DNA of 44,598 bases from Candidatus Kinetoplastidibacterium crithidiae (GCA_019278155.1 JADMLC010000006.1:1-44598); one strand, 5' to 3'. Counted from the stretch's first letter, positions 9,901-22,044 are shown. The notes: generated from the letters alone by a model not told the origin. Numbers and translations are program-made.

Positions 9901-12900
9901 CTAATTATTATTTAAATAATTTAATATATTAAATAATTCATTGATTTTTGATTTGAAATCCTTATTGTTTAGCAGAAAGATTTTATTATCAATACCAAGC
10001 TTTATGTTGGAATTAGTTTTTATTAGAGATATTATTTTTTGTATGTCTGTATTTGTATTATTCTCAAAAATTAAAATAATGCGACTGTTTTCTATGATCA
10101 ATTTTTTTATGTATAATTTATCAGCTAATATTCTTAGCTTATGAGTGATAATGAGATTTTCTGCCGAATCTGTTAATTTCCCAAATCTATCTTCTATTTC
10201 ATATTGAATTTTAAGTATATCATCTTCACTATTAGCATGAGATAATCTTTTATATAAAGCTAACCTAGCTGATATATCAGGACAATATTCAGACGGCAGA
10301 ATAGATGTTACACCTAAATTTATTTCGCAAGACGATGGTATAACTAAATTTGTTAGGTTTATTTCTTTTCCGTCTTTTATTTTTGATATAGCTTCAGATA
10401 GCATTTCATTATATAACGAATACCCTATTTCTTGTATATTTCCAGACTGTGATTCTCCTAGAATTTCTCCAGATCCTCTAATTTCTAAATCGTGAAGAGC
10501 TAAATAAAAACCTGATCCAAGATCTTCCATATTTTGGATTGCATTGAGTCTTTTTTTTGCTTGGCTAGTTATTGATTCTTCATTAGGAATTAATAGATAA
10601 GCATATGCTTGATGATGAGATCGTCCGACTCTACCTCGTAATTGATGTAGTTGTGCTAATCCAAAAGCATCAGCTCTGTTAATTATAATAGTATTAGCAT
10701 TTGGTATATCTATCCCATTTTCTATTATGGTTGTACATAGTAAGACATCATATTTTTTTTGACAAAAATTTTTCATAATGTTTTCAAGATCTCTTGCTAA
10801 CATTTGACCATGGGCAATAGCAACTTTTATTTCTGGTAATAATTGTTCTATTAAGTTTTTTTTGTTATTTATAGTAGAAATTTCATTATGTAGAAAATAA
10901 ATTTGTCCTCCTCGCCTTACCTCGCGTCTGATAGCTTCGATAATAATGCTATTATCTTGATACCTTATAAAGGTTTTTATTGGAAGCCTTTTTTGGGGGG
11001 CTGTTGTAATAATTGAAAAATCTCTTATTCCTTCTAAAGACATACTTAGAGTACGAGGAATAGGGGTTGCAGTTAGTGATAAGACATCAACTTCAGATCT
11101 AATATTTTTAAACAGTTCTTTTTGTCTTACACCAAATCTATGTTCTTCATCTATTACTACAAGACCTAGATTTTGAAATTTAATTTCAGATGACAGTATC
11201 TTATGTGTTCCTATAACTATATCTACTAGACCTTTGTTTATTTCCGAGATAGTATGAAATATTTCTTTGCGTGATTTCATTCTAGATAATTCAGATATTT
11301 TTATTGGCCAATTTGCAAATCTTTTACTGAATGTTTGGGTATGTTGTTCTGCCAATAATGTTGTAGGACAAAGTATAATTACTTGTTTATTATTTGAAAC
11401 AGCAATAAAAGATGCTCTCAAAGCTACTTCTGTTTTTCCAAAGCCCACATCTCCGCATACTAATCTATCCATTGGTTTTTCTAAGGACATATCTTTTAAA
11501 ACAGACTGGATTGCTTGCTCTTGATCAATAGTTTCTGTAAATTCAAAATCTTCTACAAATTTATTATACTCTTCGTTATTTACTGAGAAAGCATATCCTT
11601 TTTTTATAGATCTTTTGGAATATATGTCTAATAATTCAGCTGCTGTATCATGTATTTGCTGAATTGCTTTTTTATATTTTTTTTCCCATATATCTGATCC
11701 TAGTTGATGTAAAGGAGCATTTTCCGGGTCAATTCCTATGTATCTAGAAATTAGATTTAAGTTAGTAATAGGTACATATAGATTGGTTTTTTTTGCATAT
11801 TCTAAATGTAAGAATTCCATTTGATCTTGTCCTACATTCATATTAACTAATCCCTTGTATCTGCCAACACCATATTGATAATGTACAACAGGGTCATCTA
11901 TGGATAATTCAGCTATGTCACGAAAGTTAGCTTCTTGATTTTTCTTACTAATCTTATTCTTTTTGTAATTTTTCTCATTATATGTATTGGGATACAAATC
12001 ATTTTCTGTGATAACAGTTAAATTTTCTGGGATATATTTGAAGCCATAATTTATAGGTGCAATTGTTATGCCTATTTGGTCTTGTGAATCAAAAAAAGAT
12101 TCAATACTTGTATGAGGTACTATGTTTATTTTTGAATTTGTTTTTAATATATTTGTTATTATTTCTTTTCTAGCATTTGAATCTACGCATATAATAATTT
12201 TTGATTTTGTGTCTATAATAGTTTCTTCTATATTTGCTACTATATTTACATTATTTTCTAATATAGAAATATTAGGTATTTTTTCGAATTCGTTATTTTG
12301 TTTTAAATTAATAGATAAATGTTTGAAATTATTGATTTTTTTGTAAAAATTTTCTTGATCTAAGAAAAGATCTTCTGGTTTAAGAATAGGTCTTTCGATA
12401 TCATGTTTTAAAAAATTATAACGATCTTGAGTGTCTCTGGAAAATTGCTCTATAGTTTCATTGATATTTTCTAACGTTATAAATAAAGATTCTTTTTGTA
12501 TATAATCAAAAATAGTAGATTTTTTTTCAAAAAATAATGGTAAATAGTATTCAATTCCTGGAAATATATTTGCTTGGCTAATGTTTTTATATATTGAATA
12601 TTTAGAAGGATCTCCTTCAAAGTATTCACGGAATTTTGAACGAAAGGAATTAATTGATTTTTCATCTATAGGAAATTCTTTTCCTGGGAGTATTTCTATA
12701 CTGTCAATGTAGCCAGTACTACATTGTGTCTCTACATTAAACGTCCTAATAGATTCTATTTTATTGTCTAATAAATCTAATCGATATGCTGTTGATGAAC
12801 CCATTGGAAAGATGTCTATAATACTACCTCTGATACAAAATTCACCAAAATCTGTTACTTGGCTAACTTGCTTATAATTAGCAATTCTAAATTGATTAAG

Positions 12901-13353
12901 TAAATTTTCTTCATTAATTAAATCATTTTTTTTATATATAAAACTATATGAAGCTATAAAATCTATAGGAGAGATATAATTAATAACCGCATTTATAGGT
13001 ATAACTAAAACATCAATATTGTTGTTTAGTAATTCATAGAGAGTTTTTAATCTTTCAGAAATTAAACTTTGATTTGGAGAAAATATATCATAAGGTAATG
13101 TTTCCCAATCTGGCATATTAAATACGCGTAGCTTGGGGCAAAATATACGGATTTCTTCGGTTATTTGTTGAGCTTCTAAAGAATTATGTGTAACTAGTGC
13201 AATTGGATATTTATAATATTTTTTGATATTTCCTATTAAAAATGATAAACCTGAGCCATGAGGTTTTCCATATTGATATTTTTTATGATTATCTACTTTA
13301 GATAGTAATTTTTGAACTATAGCTGTAGTATTTTTCGTATTAGAGAGATTCAC
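9901..13353 (-). CDS. mfd: transcription-repair coupling factor
   Basis: DNA translocase that removes RNA polymerase stalled at lesions and recruits UvrA. At 1150 residues it is full length. The N-terminal UvrB-like region contains IFDSPN-type text (MPDWETLPYDIFSPNQSLISERL); the RNA-polymerase-interacting CarD-like domain lies around residues 475-550 (DPVVHYQYGVGRYKGL). The superfamily 2 helicase core has Walker A at 634-641 (GDVGFGKT) and DEEH at 735-738, then motif VI near QLRGRVGRSHHQAYAYLL, and the TRCF C-terminal domain. The start is a GTG at 13353 without an obvious Shine-Dalgarno sequence; no better start is seen. It is convergent with nuoN (one base apart). Retention of Mfd is notable in a reduced genome; the uvr genes are not in this window. 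Confidence 0.97.
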   Translation of the reverse strand: MNLSNTKNTTAIVQKLLSKVDNHKKYQYGKPHGSGLSFLIGNIKKYYKYPIALVTHNSLEAQQITEEIRIFCPKLRVFNMPDWETLPYDIFSPNQSLISERLKTLYELLNNNIDVLVIPINAVINYISPIDFIASYSFIYKKNDLINEENLLNQFRIANYKQVSQVTDFGEFCIRGSIIDIFPMGSSTAYRLDLLDNKIESIRTFNVETQCSTGYIDSIEILPGKEFPIDEKSINSFRSKFREYFEGDPSKYSIYKNISQANIFPGIEYYLPLFFEKKSTIFDYIQKESLFITLENINETIEQFSRDTQDRYNFLKHDIERPILKPEDLFLDQENFYKKINNFKHLSINLKQNNEFEKIPNISILENNVNIVANIEETIIDTKSKIIICVDSNARKEIITNILKTNSKINIVPHTSIESFFDSQDQIGITIAPINYGFKYIPENLTVITENDLYPNTYNEKNYKKNKISKKNQEANFRDIAELSIDDPVVHYQYGVGRYKGLVNMNVGQDQMEFLHLEYAKKTNLYVPITNLNLISRYIGIDPENAPLHQLGSDIWEKKYKKAIQQIHDTAAELLDIYSKRSIKKGYAFSVNNEEYNKFVEDFEFTETIDQEQAIQSVLKDMSLEKPMDRLVCGDVGFGKTEVALRASFIAVSNNKQVIILCPTTLLAEQHTQTFSKRFANWPIKISELSRMKSRKEIFHTISEINKGLVDIVIGTHKILSSEIKFQNLGLVVIDEEHRFGVRQKELFKNIRSEVDVLSLTATPIPRTLSMSLEGIRDFSIITTAPQKRLPIKTFIRYQDNSIIIEAIRREVRRGGQIYFLHNEISTINNKKNLIEQLLPEIKVAIAHGQMLARDLENIMKNFCQKKYDVLLCTTIIENGIDIPNANTIIINRADAFGLAQLHQLRGRVGRSHHQAYAYLLIPNEESITSQAKKRLNAIQNMEDLGSGFYLALHDLEIRGSGEILGESQSGNIQEIGYSLYNEMLSEAISKIKDGKEINLTNLVIPSSCEINLGVTSILPSEYCPDISARLALYKRLSHANSEDDILKIQYEIEDRFGKLTDSAENLIITHKLRILADKLYIKKLIIENSRIILIFENNTNTDIQKIISLIKTNSNIKLGIDNKIFLLNNKDFKSKINELFNILNYLNNN

Positions 13354-13576
13354 TTAATTAATACCAATTTATTAATAATAGATTGAAATATGAAATCCAA
13401 TTTCTTAGCTATTAATATCTATTTATAAAAATAGTATTCTATTTGCAACATATAATTCTTTAATTATTGGATTTACTTATGAAAACTCATTATAAGAGTT
13501 TTATGGTTTTTTTATTAGATAATGCACAATTCAATCTTTGCAATTTATAAAAATAAATTGCAAAGATTGTTTTATT
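13354..13576. other. mfd-ahpC intergenic region
   Basis: This 223-base AT-rich gap holds the ahpC terminator hairpin (13532-13569) and whatever promoter drives mfd. I see no open frame or RNA gene in it, and no convincing promoter on the minus strand in front of the GTG start of mfd. Confidence 0.5.
13532..13569 (-). terminator. 16-bp perfect hairpin downstream of ahpC
   Basis: Arms at 13532-13547 and 13554-13569 are exact reverse complements around a 6-base loop (TAAAAA). It begins 8 bases after the ahpC stop codon. On the ahpC strand the stem is preceded by an A-run and is not followed by a clear U-run; on the plus strand it is followed by TTTTATTTTAT. It could therefore stabilise the ahpC 3' end, or stop transcription in either direction. 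Confidence 0.7.
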
Positions 13577-14125
13577 TTATAATGTGTCTCCACCTATTTC
13601 TCTATTGCAAGCACACAATTCTTTAGTTTGAAAGCCATCTAATAGTCGTAGTATTTCTTCAGGATTGCGTCCAACACTTAGATTGTTGACAGAAACATGT
13701 TGTATAATATTATCTGGATCAACTATAAATGTAGCACGCAAAGCAACGCCAGCATTTGGGTCTCTAATTCCTAACTGATCTATTAGTGAGCCAGTCATAT
13801 CAGCGAATTGATAATGACTAAGTTTGTTAAGTCCTGGATGTTCTCTGCGCCATGCTAATTTGACGAATTCATTATCTACAGAACCACCCATAAGTACTGT
13901 ATTTCTATCTTCAAATTCTTTAGATAATTTGTCGAATCCCATTATTTCTGTAGGACAGACAAATGTAAAATCTTTAGGATAGAAATATATTACTTTCCAT
14001 TTTCCAGGAAATGAACTTGCTGTGATTTCTTCGAATGCAGAAACTCCATTTTCTTCATGTTGTGTAAATCCTGGTTTTACTCCCATTACTTTGAATGATT
14101 CTAATTCTTCTCCAACTGTCTTCAT
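13577..14125 (-). CDS. ahpC: alkyl hydroperoxide reductase C (2-Cys peroxiredoxin)
   Basis: Thiol peroxidase that reduces hydrogen peroxide and organic hydroperoxides in the cytoplasm. The 182-residue protein has the peroxidatic cysteine C57 in the motif KDFTFVCPTE, the conserved catalytic Arg region (GVALRATFIVDP), and C-terminal C171 and C173 in LCACN. That C-terminal arrangement resembles the AhpC type of mycobacteria and many proteobacteria that is paired with AhpD rather than AhpF. Neither ahpD nor ahpF is next to it here. A strong ribosome binding site (AAAGGAG) lies 6 bases before the ATG. The gene is monocistronic: divergent from tsaB-rimI and closed by a long hairpin. Confidence 0.95.
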   Translation of the reverse strand: MKTVGEELESFKVMGVKPGFTQHEENGVSAFEEITASSFPGKWKVIYFYPKDFTFVCPTEIMGFDKLSKEFEDRNTVLMGGSVDNEFVKLAWRREHPGLNKLSHYQFADMTGSLIDQLGIRDPNAGVALRATFIVDPDNIIQHVSVNNLSVGRNPEEILRLLDGFQTKELCACNREIGGDTL

Positions 14126-14322
14126 AAAAACTCCTTTGAATAATAAAGATTTTAATTTTTAAATTATTTTAATACAAGCATTAATTAATTTTTATATCAT
14201 ATAAAATAATATAAGTGATAAATTATTATTTTAGTTACTAAAATTCTAGAATAATATCTAGTATTATTGTCCTGATTTAAACCTATTAATTTTTTTCATA
14301 CGGCAATCTAAAATAAATTATT
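14126..14322. promoter_or_regulatory. divergent ahpC / tsaB-rimI promoter region
   Basis: This 197-base, very AT-rich gap separates two divergent genes and so should hold both promoters. I see the ahpC ribosome binding site at 14131-14138 (minus strand) but cannot pick out single promoters or an OxyR site with confidence because the whole region is A/T runs. Confidence 0.4.
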
Positions 14323-15567
14323 ATGAATAATAAGATTATTAATTTGTTAGCTATAGAATCCTCTACAGAAATTTGTAGTGTCTCTATAATATCTTTCAAT
14401 TTAAATGGGGTTATTAAAGATCTAATTTCATCAAAAATTTATAAAGAAAACCTGCCTTCTGAACATATAATACCTACTATAGAATCTATTCTATCAAAAA
14501 CAAAGTTAGATAAGAGTGAGTTAAATGCAGTTTCATTTGACCAAGGCCCTGGTAAATTTACAGGTATCAGGTTATCTTGTAGTATAGCAAAGTCTATTGG
14601 AATGTTTCTAAATATACCAATCATACCTGTAATTTCTTTATATTCTATGGCTTTTCAAGCACAAATGGAATCCTCAAACGATTATGATATCATAGTATCT
14701 TCTATTGACGCTAGAATGAATGAAGTATATATAGGAGCTTATTTAATAGGAGCTTCTAACGGTAGTTGTAAAATTTTGTTTGAGCCTATTCTTATTTCTG
14801 TTTCTGATCTATCATTATGGTTAACATTCCATACTAATCAATGGAAATCAAGTTATAAAAAAACTAATATAATATTAGTTGGTGATTCTTGGTATGTTCA
14901 TAAATCAGAATTAATAATCCCAAGAGGTATTATTAATTCTGGGATTACTAATCCAGCTTCGCATATTCTAGCTATGATAGCTAAGAACTATTTCCTTGAT
15001 ACATCAAAAATATTTGATGATGTTGAACCTGTTTATATAAGGAATAAAGTTGCTTTTACAAGAAATGAATTGTTTTATAATAATGGGGGCAATCCGAGAA
15101 CAAGTTCTTTTCTTTCAGAAATTGATATAATTCAAATGGCCATTAGTGATATTAATGATGTTGTATCGTTAGATACCAAGGTGCAATTGTCTTCTTGGAG
15201 TTATGGTAATTTTCAAGATTGTCTTGATGCAGGGTATATTGCTTATGTAGTTAAGTATAAGGAAAGTTTATTAGGTTTTTTTGTTATGATGCTTGCGCCT
15301 GATGTTGCTCATTTATTGCGCATTGCAGTTCATGAGGATATGCAAAATATTGGTATTGGTTCTAAATTATTAGATAAATGCATCCAAATTTCTAAAGAAA
15401 ATAAATTGAATAGTATTATAATAGAAGTTGGAGAACATAATATAAATGCTGTAAATTTTTACAAAAAACATGGTTTTGCTAAAATAGGTAGAAGAAAGAA
15501 TTACTATGTTCTCAAGAATTCTAAAACTGAAAGTGCAGTTGTGATGGAAAAAAAACTATTAGAATAA
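14323..15567 (+). CDS. tsaB-rimI: fused TsaB and RimI protein
   Basis: One 414-residue open frame combines two proteins normally made separately. Residues 1 to about 250 are TsaB, the partner of TsaD in making the t6A37 modification of ANN-decoding tRNAs: start LLAIESSTEICSVSI, then FDQGPGKFTGIRLS and the IDARMNEVYIGAY segment. Residues about 265-414 are a GNAT acetyltransferase of the RimI type (N-terminal acetylation of ribosomal protein S18), with the acetyl-CoA loop around 340-347 (QNIGIGSK), the NSIIIEVGEHNINAVNFYKKHGF segment and the YY near the end. The junction (about 250-265) shows no stop or frameshift. In related bacteria tsaB and rimI are neighbours followed by a uracil-DNA glycosylase, as here. 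Whether the fusion is old or specific to this lineage I cannot tell. Confidence 0.9.
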   Translation: MNNKIINLLAIESSTEICSVSIISFNLNGVIKDLISSKIYKENLPSEHIIPTIESILSKTKLDKSELNAVSFDQGPGKFTGIRLSCSIAKSIGMFLNIPIIPVISLYSMAFQAQMESSNDYDIIVSSIDARMNEVYIGAYLIGASNGSCKILFEPILISVSDLSLWLTFHTNQWKSSYKKTNIILVGDSWYVHKSELIIPRGIINSGITNPASHILAMIAKNYFLDTSKIFDDVEPVYIRNKVAFTRNELFYNNGGNPRTSSFLSEIDIIQMAISDINDVVSLDTKVQLSSWSYGNFQDCLDAGYIAYVVKYKESLLGFFVMMLAPDVAHLLRIAVHEDMQNIGIGSKLLDKCIQISKENKLNSIIIEVGEHNINAVNFYKKHGFAKIGRRKNYYVLKNSKTESAVVMEKKLLE

Positions 15568-15574
15568 AATTATT

Positions 15575-16336
15575 ATGCTTTTTCACTTAAAGAATAAAAA
15601 TTCAGTTAGCTATATACAGCGTATCTTATTGAAAGAGATAGGAGTATATGTTATTTCTAATAAGTCTAGTCTATATAGGTCAAATAATAACGAAGATTTT
15701 TTTAAAATAAATGATCAGTCTATAGAACAAAATAGAATCCAAGATAATCAGCCTTATAAAATAGAGTCTAATACTTTTGATATACTGAAAAACGTAGTAA
15801 ATAATTGCAAATTATGTGATCTATGTCACTATAGAAAGAATGTAGTTTTTGGTTCGGGAAATATATCTGAAGGCTCATGTCTGATAATAGGTGAAGCTCC
15901 CGGAGAACAGGAAGATGCTACAGGAATTCCCTTTGTAGGAAGGGCAGGTAAACTTTTAGATCAAATGCTTAATGCAATTGAGATTCATAGAGATAGAGAG
16001 ACTTTTATTACAAATATAGTTAAGTGTAGACCACCTGCTAATAGAAATCCAAAAATTGAAGAATTAGAATTGTGTCGGCCTTTTTTATTAGAACAAATTG
16101 ATTTTTTGAAACCAAATAAAATTTTGCTTTTGGGAAAATTTTCTGCGAACGCAGTTTTAAATAACAGTTTGAGCATAAGAGAACTTAGAGGCAAAGTTCA
16201 CTATTTTTCCACTGGTAATCAATCAAATGATATTCCTGTTGTTGTGAGTTATCATCCTGCATATTTATTACGAAAGCCAGAAGAAAAATACTTGGTTTGG
16301 GATGATCTTTGTTTATTAAAAAGCATATGTAACTAA
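15575..16336 (+). CDS. uracil-DNA glycosylase, family 4
   Basis: Removes uracil from DNA as the first step of base excision repair. The 253-residue protein has a poorly conserved N-terminal extension of about 70 residues and then the iron-sulfur type UDG domain: Cys cluster C78, C81, C84, the active-site motif GEAPGEQED (106-114) with PFVGRAGKLL, C151 and C167 as further cluster ligands (VKCRPPANRNP), and the late HPAYLLR motif. It is not the Ung-type family 1 enzyme. It lies 7 bases after tsaB-rimI, so the two are probably one transcript. Its stop overlaps the 3' end of convergent lplT by 4 bases. Confidence 0.93.
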   Translation: MLFHLKNKNSVSYIQRILLKEIGVYVISNKSSLYRSNNNEDFFKINDQSIEQNRIQDNQPYKIESNTFDILKNVVNNCKLCDLCHYRKNVVFGSGNISEGSCLIIGEAPGEQEDATGIPFVGRAGKLLDQMLNAIEIHRDRETFITNIVKCRPPANRNPKIEELELCRPFLLEQIDFLKPNKILLLGKFSANAVLNNSLSIRELRGKVHYFSTGNQSNDIPVVVSYHPAYLLRKPEEKYLVWDDLCLLKSICN

Positions 16337-17628
16337 TTTTGTTCTTCTTTATCTAATTTTGCTAATAATTTTTTATATAATTTTTTGTTTGTATGTATAT
16401 ATAATAGACAATAAGACATTGATATGCTGACTATCATTCCGTATATAATAATTATGTTATCTATATCTACATTAAACCAAACAAGAATAGTATAAAAACT
16501 TATCATAATAAGTATATTTAACTGTTCATTAAAATTTTGAACAGCGATAGAGTGACCAGCGGATAGTAACTTATAACCCCTATGCTGTAGTAATGCATTC
16601 ATTGGGACAACAAAGAAACCAGCTAGTATTCCAGTAATAATTAATAGTAGGTAAGCATTGGTTTCTGTTTGTATAAAAGGCATTAATAACATCAATAGCC
16701 CCATCGTTATTCCTATAGGAATAGTTGATAGTGCTTGACTTAATCTTAGATATTTTGCTACTGCTGTTGCTCCTATTATTGTTCCTATTGCTACAATACC
16801 CATGAGTATAGAAGTTTGATCTATAGAATATCCAAGATGAATTTGTCCCCATTTAATAACTATTAATTGTAAACTTGCACTCGCTCCCCAAAAAATAGTT
16901 GTAACAAATAGGGATACTCTACCTAATTCATCTTTATACATTATTAATATGCTTTTATAAAAATTTTTAAAAATTTCAATTGTATTGTTGTTCTGTATTG
17001 TATATACAATATTTGTTTTTTTTATCATTAGATTAAATATAGAAGCAGATATATATATGTGTAATATTACAAATACTGCCGTTTCTGATGCCGAACTAGT
17101 AAAATAGGATAAGTATGCCTGATTAATTAAAAAACTCGAAGTGTTAGGAGTAATTAGGTATCCACCAAGACAGGTTCCTACTATTATTGATAATACTGTT
17201 AGACCTTCAATCCAACTATTACCTTGCACAAGCATTTTCGGAGGAAGTATTTCAGTTACTATGCCATATTTTGCTGGTGAATATATTGCTGCACCTATTC
17301 CTACTAGACTGTATGATAATGATACTAAATATATTTTTACATCTAAATCAAAATCTAGTGTTGGAATAAAAATTACTAATAAGCAACCTAGTATTTTAAT
17401 TAAATTTGAATAAAACATAACATGGCCTTTTGGAAATTTATCAGATATTATGCCAACAAATGGAGCTAGGACGACATAAGATAAAGCAAATGACCATTTC
17501 ATAAGTGGGATAATCCAAGCAGGGCCATCTAGTTCAATGATTAGTGATATAACAGCTATGAATAAAGCATTGTCTGCCAATGATGAAAGAGCCTGCGCAG
17601 CCATGATAATATAGAATTCTTTTTTCAA
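16333..17628 (-). CDS. lplT: lysophospholipid transporter LplT
   Basis: Major facilitator superfamily protein of 431 residues with about 12 membrane spans. It matches LplT, which flips lysophospholipids across the inner membrane for re-acylation: LSSLADNALFIAVISL at the N-terminus, FAPFVG-like VLAPFVGIISDKFPKG, the VGIGAAIYSPAKYGIVTE segment and the C-terminal GFFVVPMNALLQHRGYK and AVQNFNEQ segments are all family hallmarks. The usual partner is the acyltransferase Aas, which is not in this window. No neighbour suggests a pathway. It is transcribed away from zipA-like; a 19-bp inverted repeat lies in front of it. In an endosymbiont it could also import host-derived lysolipids, which is inference. 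Confidence 0.9.
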   Translation of the reverse strand: MKKEFYIIMAAQALSSLADNALFIAVISLIIELDGPAWIIPLMKWSFALSYVVLAPFVGIISDKFPKGHVMFYSNLIKILGCLLVIFIPTLDFDLDVKIYLVSLSYSLVGIGAAIYSPAKYGIVTEILPPKMLVQGNSWIEGLTVLSIIVGTCLGGYLITPNTSSFLINQAYLSYFTSSASETAVFVILHIYISASIFNLMIKKTNIVYTIQNNNTIEIFKNFYKSILIMYKDELGRVSLFVTTIFWGASASLQLIVIKWGQIHLGYSIDQTSILMGIVAIGTIIGATAVAKYLRLSQALSTIPIGITMGLLMLLMPFIQTETNAYLLLIITGILAGFFVVPMNALLQHRGYKLLSAGHSIAVQNFNEQLNILIMISFYTILVWFNVDIDNIIIIYGMIVSISMSYCLLYIHTNKKLYKKLLAKLDKEEQN

Positions 17629-17941
17629 AAATTTTCCTCTAATTTTTTAAAGTTAGATTATATAGTATATTTCAAATAATTATTTTTAGGTTTAAATAAT
17701 TATTTGAAATATTGCTCACAAATTTTACTATATATTGCGATTAAGACTTAAGATGATCTTTAATTTTATTAAAGAATAACACTAGTTTAATTTTATGCTT
17801 ATAATGTATACGTGTAGTCAATGTTGTATTTGCTTTATTCAAATACAGAATTTAGAATTTGAAATTGTTAATTACTTAGCTTATTTATAATTTATTTTAT
17901 CATTTTATTTATCTTATAAGATTTAATCAAAAATATCAGAG
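17629..17941. other. lplT / zipA-like divergent intergenic region
   Basis: A 313-base gap between divergent genes. It contains a perfect 19-bp inverted repeat at 17667-17712 near the lplT start and otherwise only A/T-rich sequence. No RNA gene or coding frame of interest is visible. Both promoters should be here but are not distinct. Confidence 0.5.
17667..17712. repeat. perfect 19-bp inverted repeat upstream of lplT
   Basis: Arms 17667-17685 and 17694-17712 are exact reverse complements around an 8-base loop. It lies 39 bases before the lplT start, in its probable 5' leader. There is no U-run after the stem on either strand, so it does not look like a simple terminator; it could be an operator, an RNA stem or a cruciform. 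Confidence 0.75.
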
Positions 17942-20960
<3,019 letters not shown>

Positions 20961-20974
20961 AAACTTTTAAATAA

Positions 20975-21751
20975 TTATTTAATAATAGACTTTGAACGTA
21001 ATTCTTTTTGCAAATTTGAAAGTATTTGTTGTTTTAACATTTCTTCTATTTGTGGTCGTACTTGATTTAGTTCTGGAAACTCTATATTTCTAGTATCATC
21101 TAATTTGATGATATGCCATCCAAATTGTGTTTTTATTGGGTTTTGCGATATTGTTCCTGGTGTAAGATTTTTAACCGCATTTGCAAATTCTTCTACATAT
21201 TCTTCAGTATTGCTCCATCCTAATAAACCACCATTGATTCTACTGCTTTCATCTTTGGAGGTTTCTTTTGCTATTTCAGTAAATTTTGATACATCTTTAT
21301 TTAATTTTTTAATTAAATAAACGGCATCATCTTTATTCTCTGTAAGTATATGTCTTATTTTATATTCTTTTTTAGAAGATTGATCTTTTTTCAATTTTTC
21401 ATATTGTTTTTCTATTTCATCATCCGTTATTTTATTTTTTTTCAAAAAATCTGTTAGAAAATATCTTACTATTATGCTTTCTTTTGCAAGTTGTATTTCA
21501 GTTTTGACAATGGGATTGTTAATAACACCGTTTTTTTCAGCTTCTTGTAATAGAATTTGTCTATTTATTAGTTCTTCTTTTATCTGTTCCCTTAGTTCCT
21601 TTGAATCAGAAGCACCTTGATTGACAAGTAAGTTAACAAAATTTTCTAAATTTTCTTGTGTAATATTTTGACCATTTACTGATGCTATATTCTTGGCAGA
21701 AGTTACATTTGACATTAAAAGTATAGCTATAAACATTACGATTTTTTTCAT
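20975..21751 (-). CDS. periplasmic parvulin-type peptidyl-prolyl isomerase (Par27-like)
   Basis: Chaperone/isomerase of the periplasm. The 258-residue protein has a signal peptide (residues 1-19, ending near TSA), a helical SurA-like N-terminal part (about 25-130) and one parvulin domain (about 130-230: KIRHILTENKDDA, GLLGWSN, TPGTISQNPIKTQFGWHIIKL). Size and architecture match Bordetella Par27 and related PpiC proteins. A good ribosome binding site (AAAGG) precedes the ATG. It is the last gene of a yciB-bolA-parvulin run on the minus strand. Likely clients are outer membrane proteins such as the porin at 38459, which is inference. It ends 14 bases from the convergent ligA stop. Confidence 0.92.
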   Translation of the reverse strand: MKKIVMFIAILLMSNVTSAKNIASVNGQNITQENLENFVNLLVNQGASDSKELREQIKEELINRQILLQEAEKNGVINNPIVKTEIQLAKESIIVRYFLTDFLKKNKITDDEIEKQYEKLKKDQSSKKEYKIRHILTENKDDAVYLIKKLNKDVSKFTEIAKETSKDESSRINGGLLGWSNTEEYVEEFANAVKNLTPGTISQNPIKTQFGWHIIKLDDTRNIEFPELNQVRPQIEEMLKQQILSNLQKELRSKSIIK

Positions 21752-21777
21752 ATTTGGCCTTTATCATTTCCTATATG

Positions 21778-22044
21778 TTAAATTCTTGTTTCTAAAATAA
21801 TAGCATGTATTGGTGAGGGTATTAAATCGTCTAGGCATTTATAGACCATTCTATGTTGTTCTATTTTAGATAGTTTGAGAAACTTATTAGATTTTATGAT
21901 TACTTTATAATGCCCAGAATTATCTGGTTTATTATGATTTTTATGTAAATCAGAGAGATCAATTACCTCTAAAAAAATTGGTTGTAAAACAGTCAACCTA
22001 TTTTTTATTAGACATACTAATGTATTTTCATTTTGTTTTTTCAT
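21778..22044 (-). CDS. bolA: BolA/IbaG-family protein
   Basis: Small 88-residue protein of the BolA family, which works with monothiol glutaredoxins in iron-sulfur and regulatory roles. The class II KH-like fold is recognisable from SGHYKVIIKSNKFLKLSKIEQHRMVYKCLDDL, the central helix and the end AIILETRI. The conserved C-terminal His region is reduced to IPSPIHAIIL. It follows yciB after 6 bases and precedes the parvulin gene after 26, an arrangement known from Bordetella. Which BolA paralogue it is cannot be settled here. Confidence 0.88.
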   Translation of the reverse strand: MKKQNENTLVCLIKNRLTVLQPIFLEVIDLSDLHKNHNKPDNSGHYKVIIKSNKFLKLSKIEQHRMVYKCLDDLIPSPIHAIILETRI

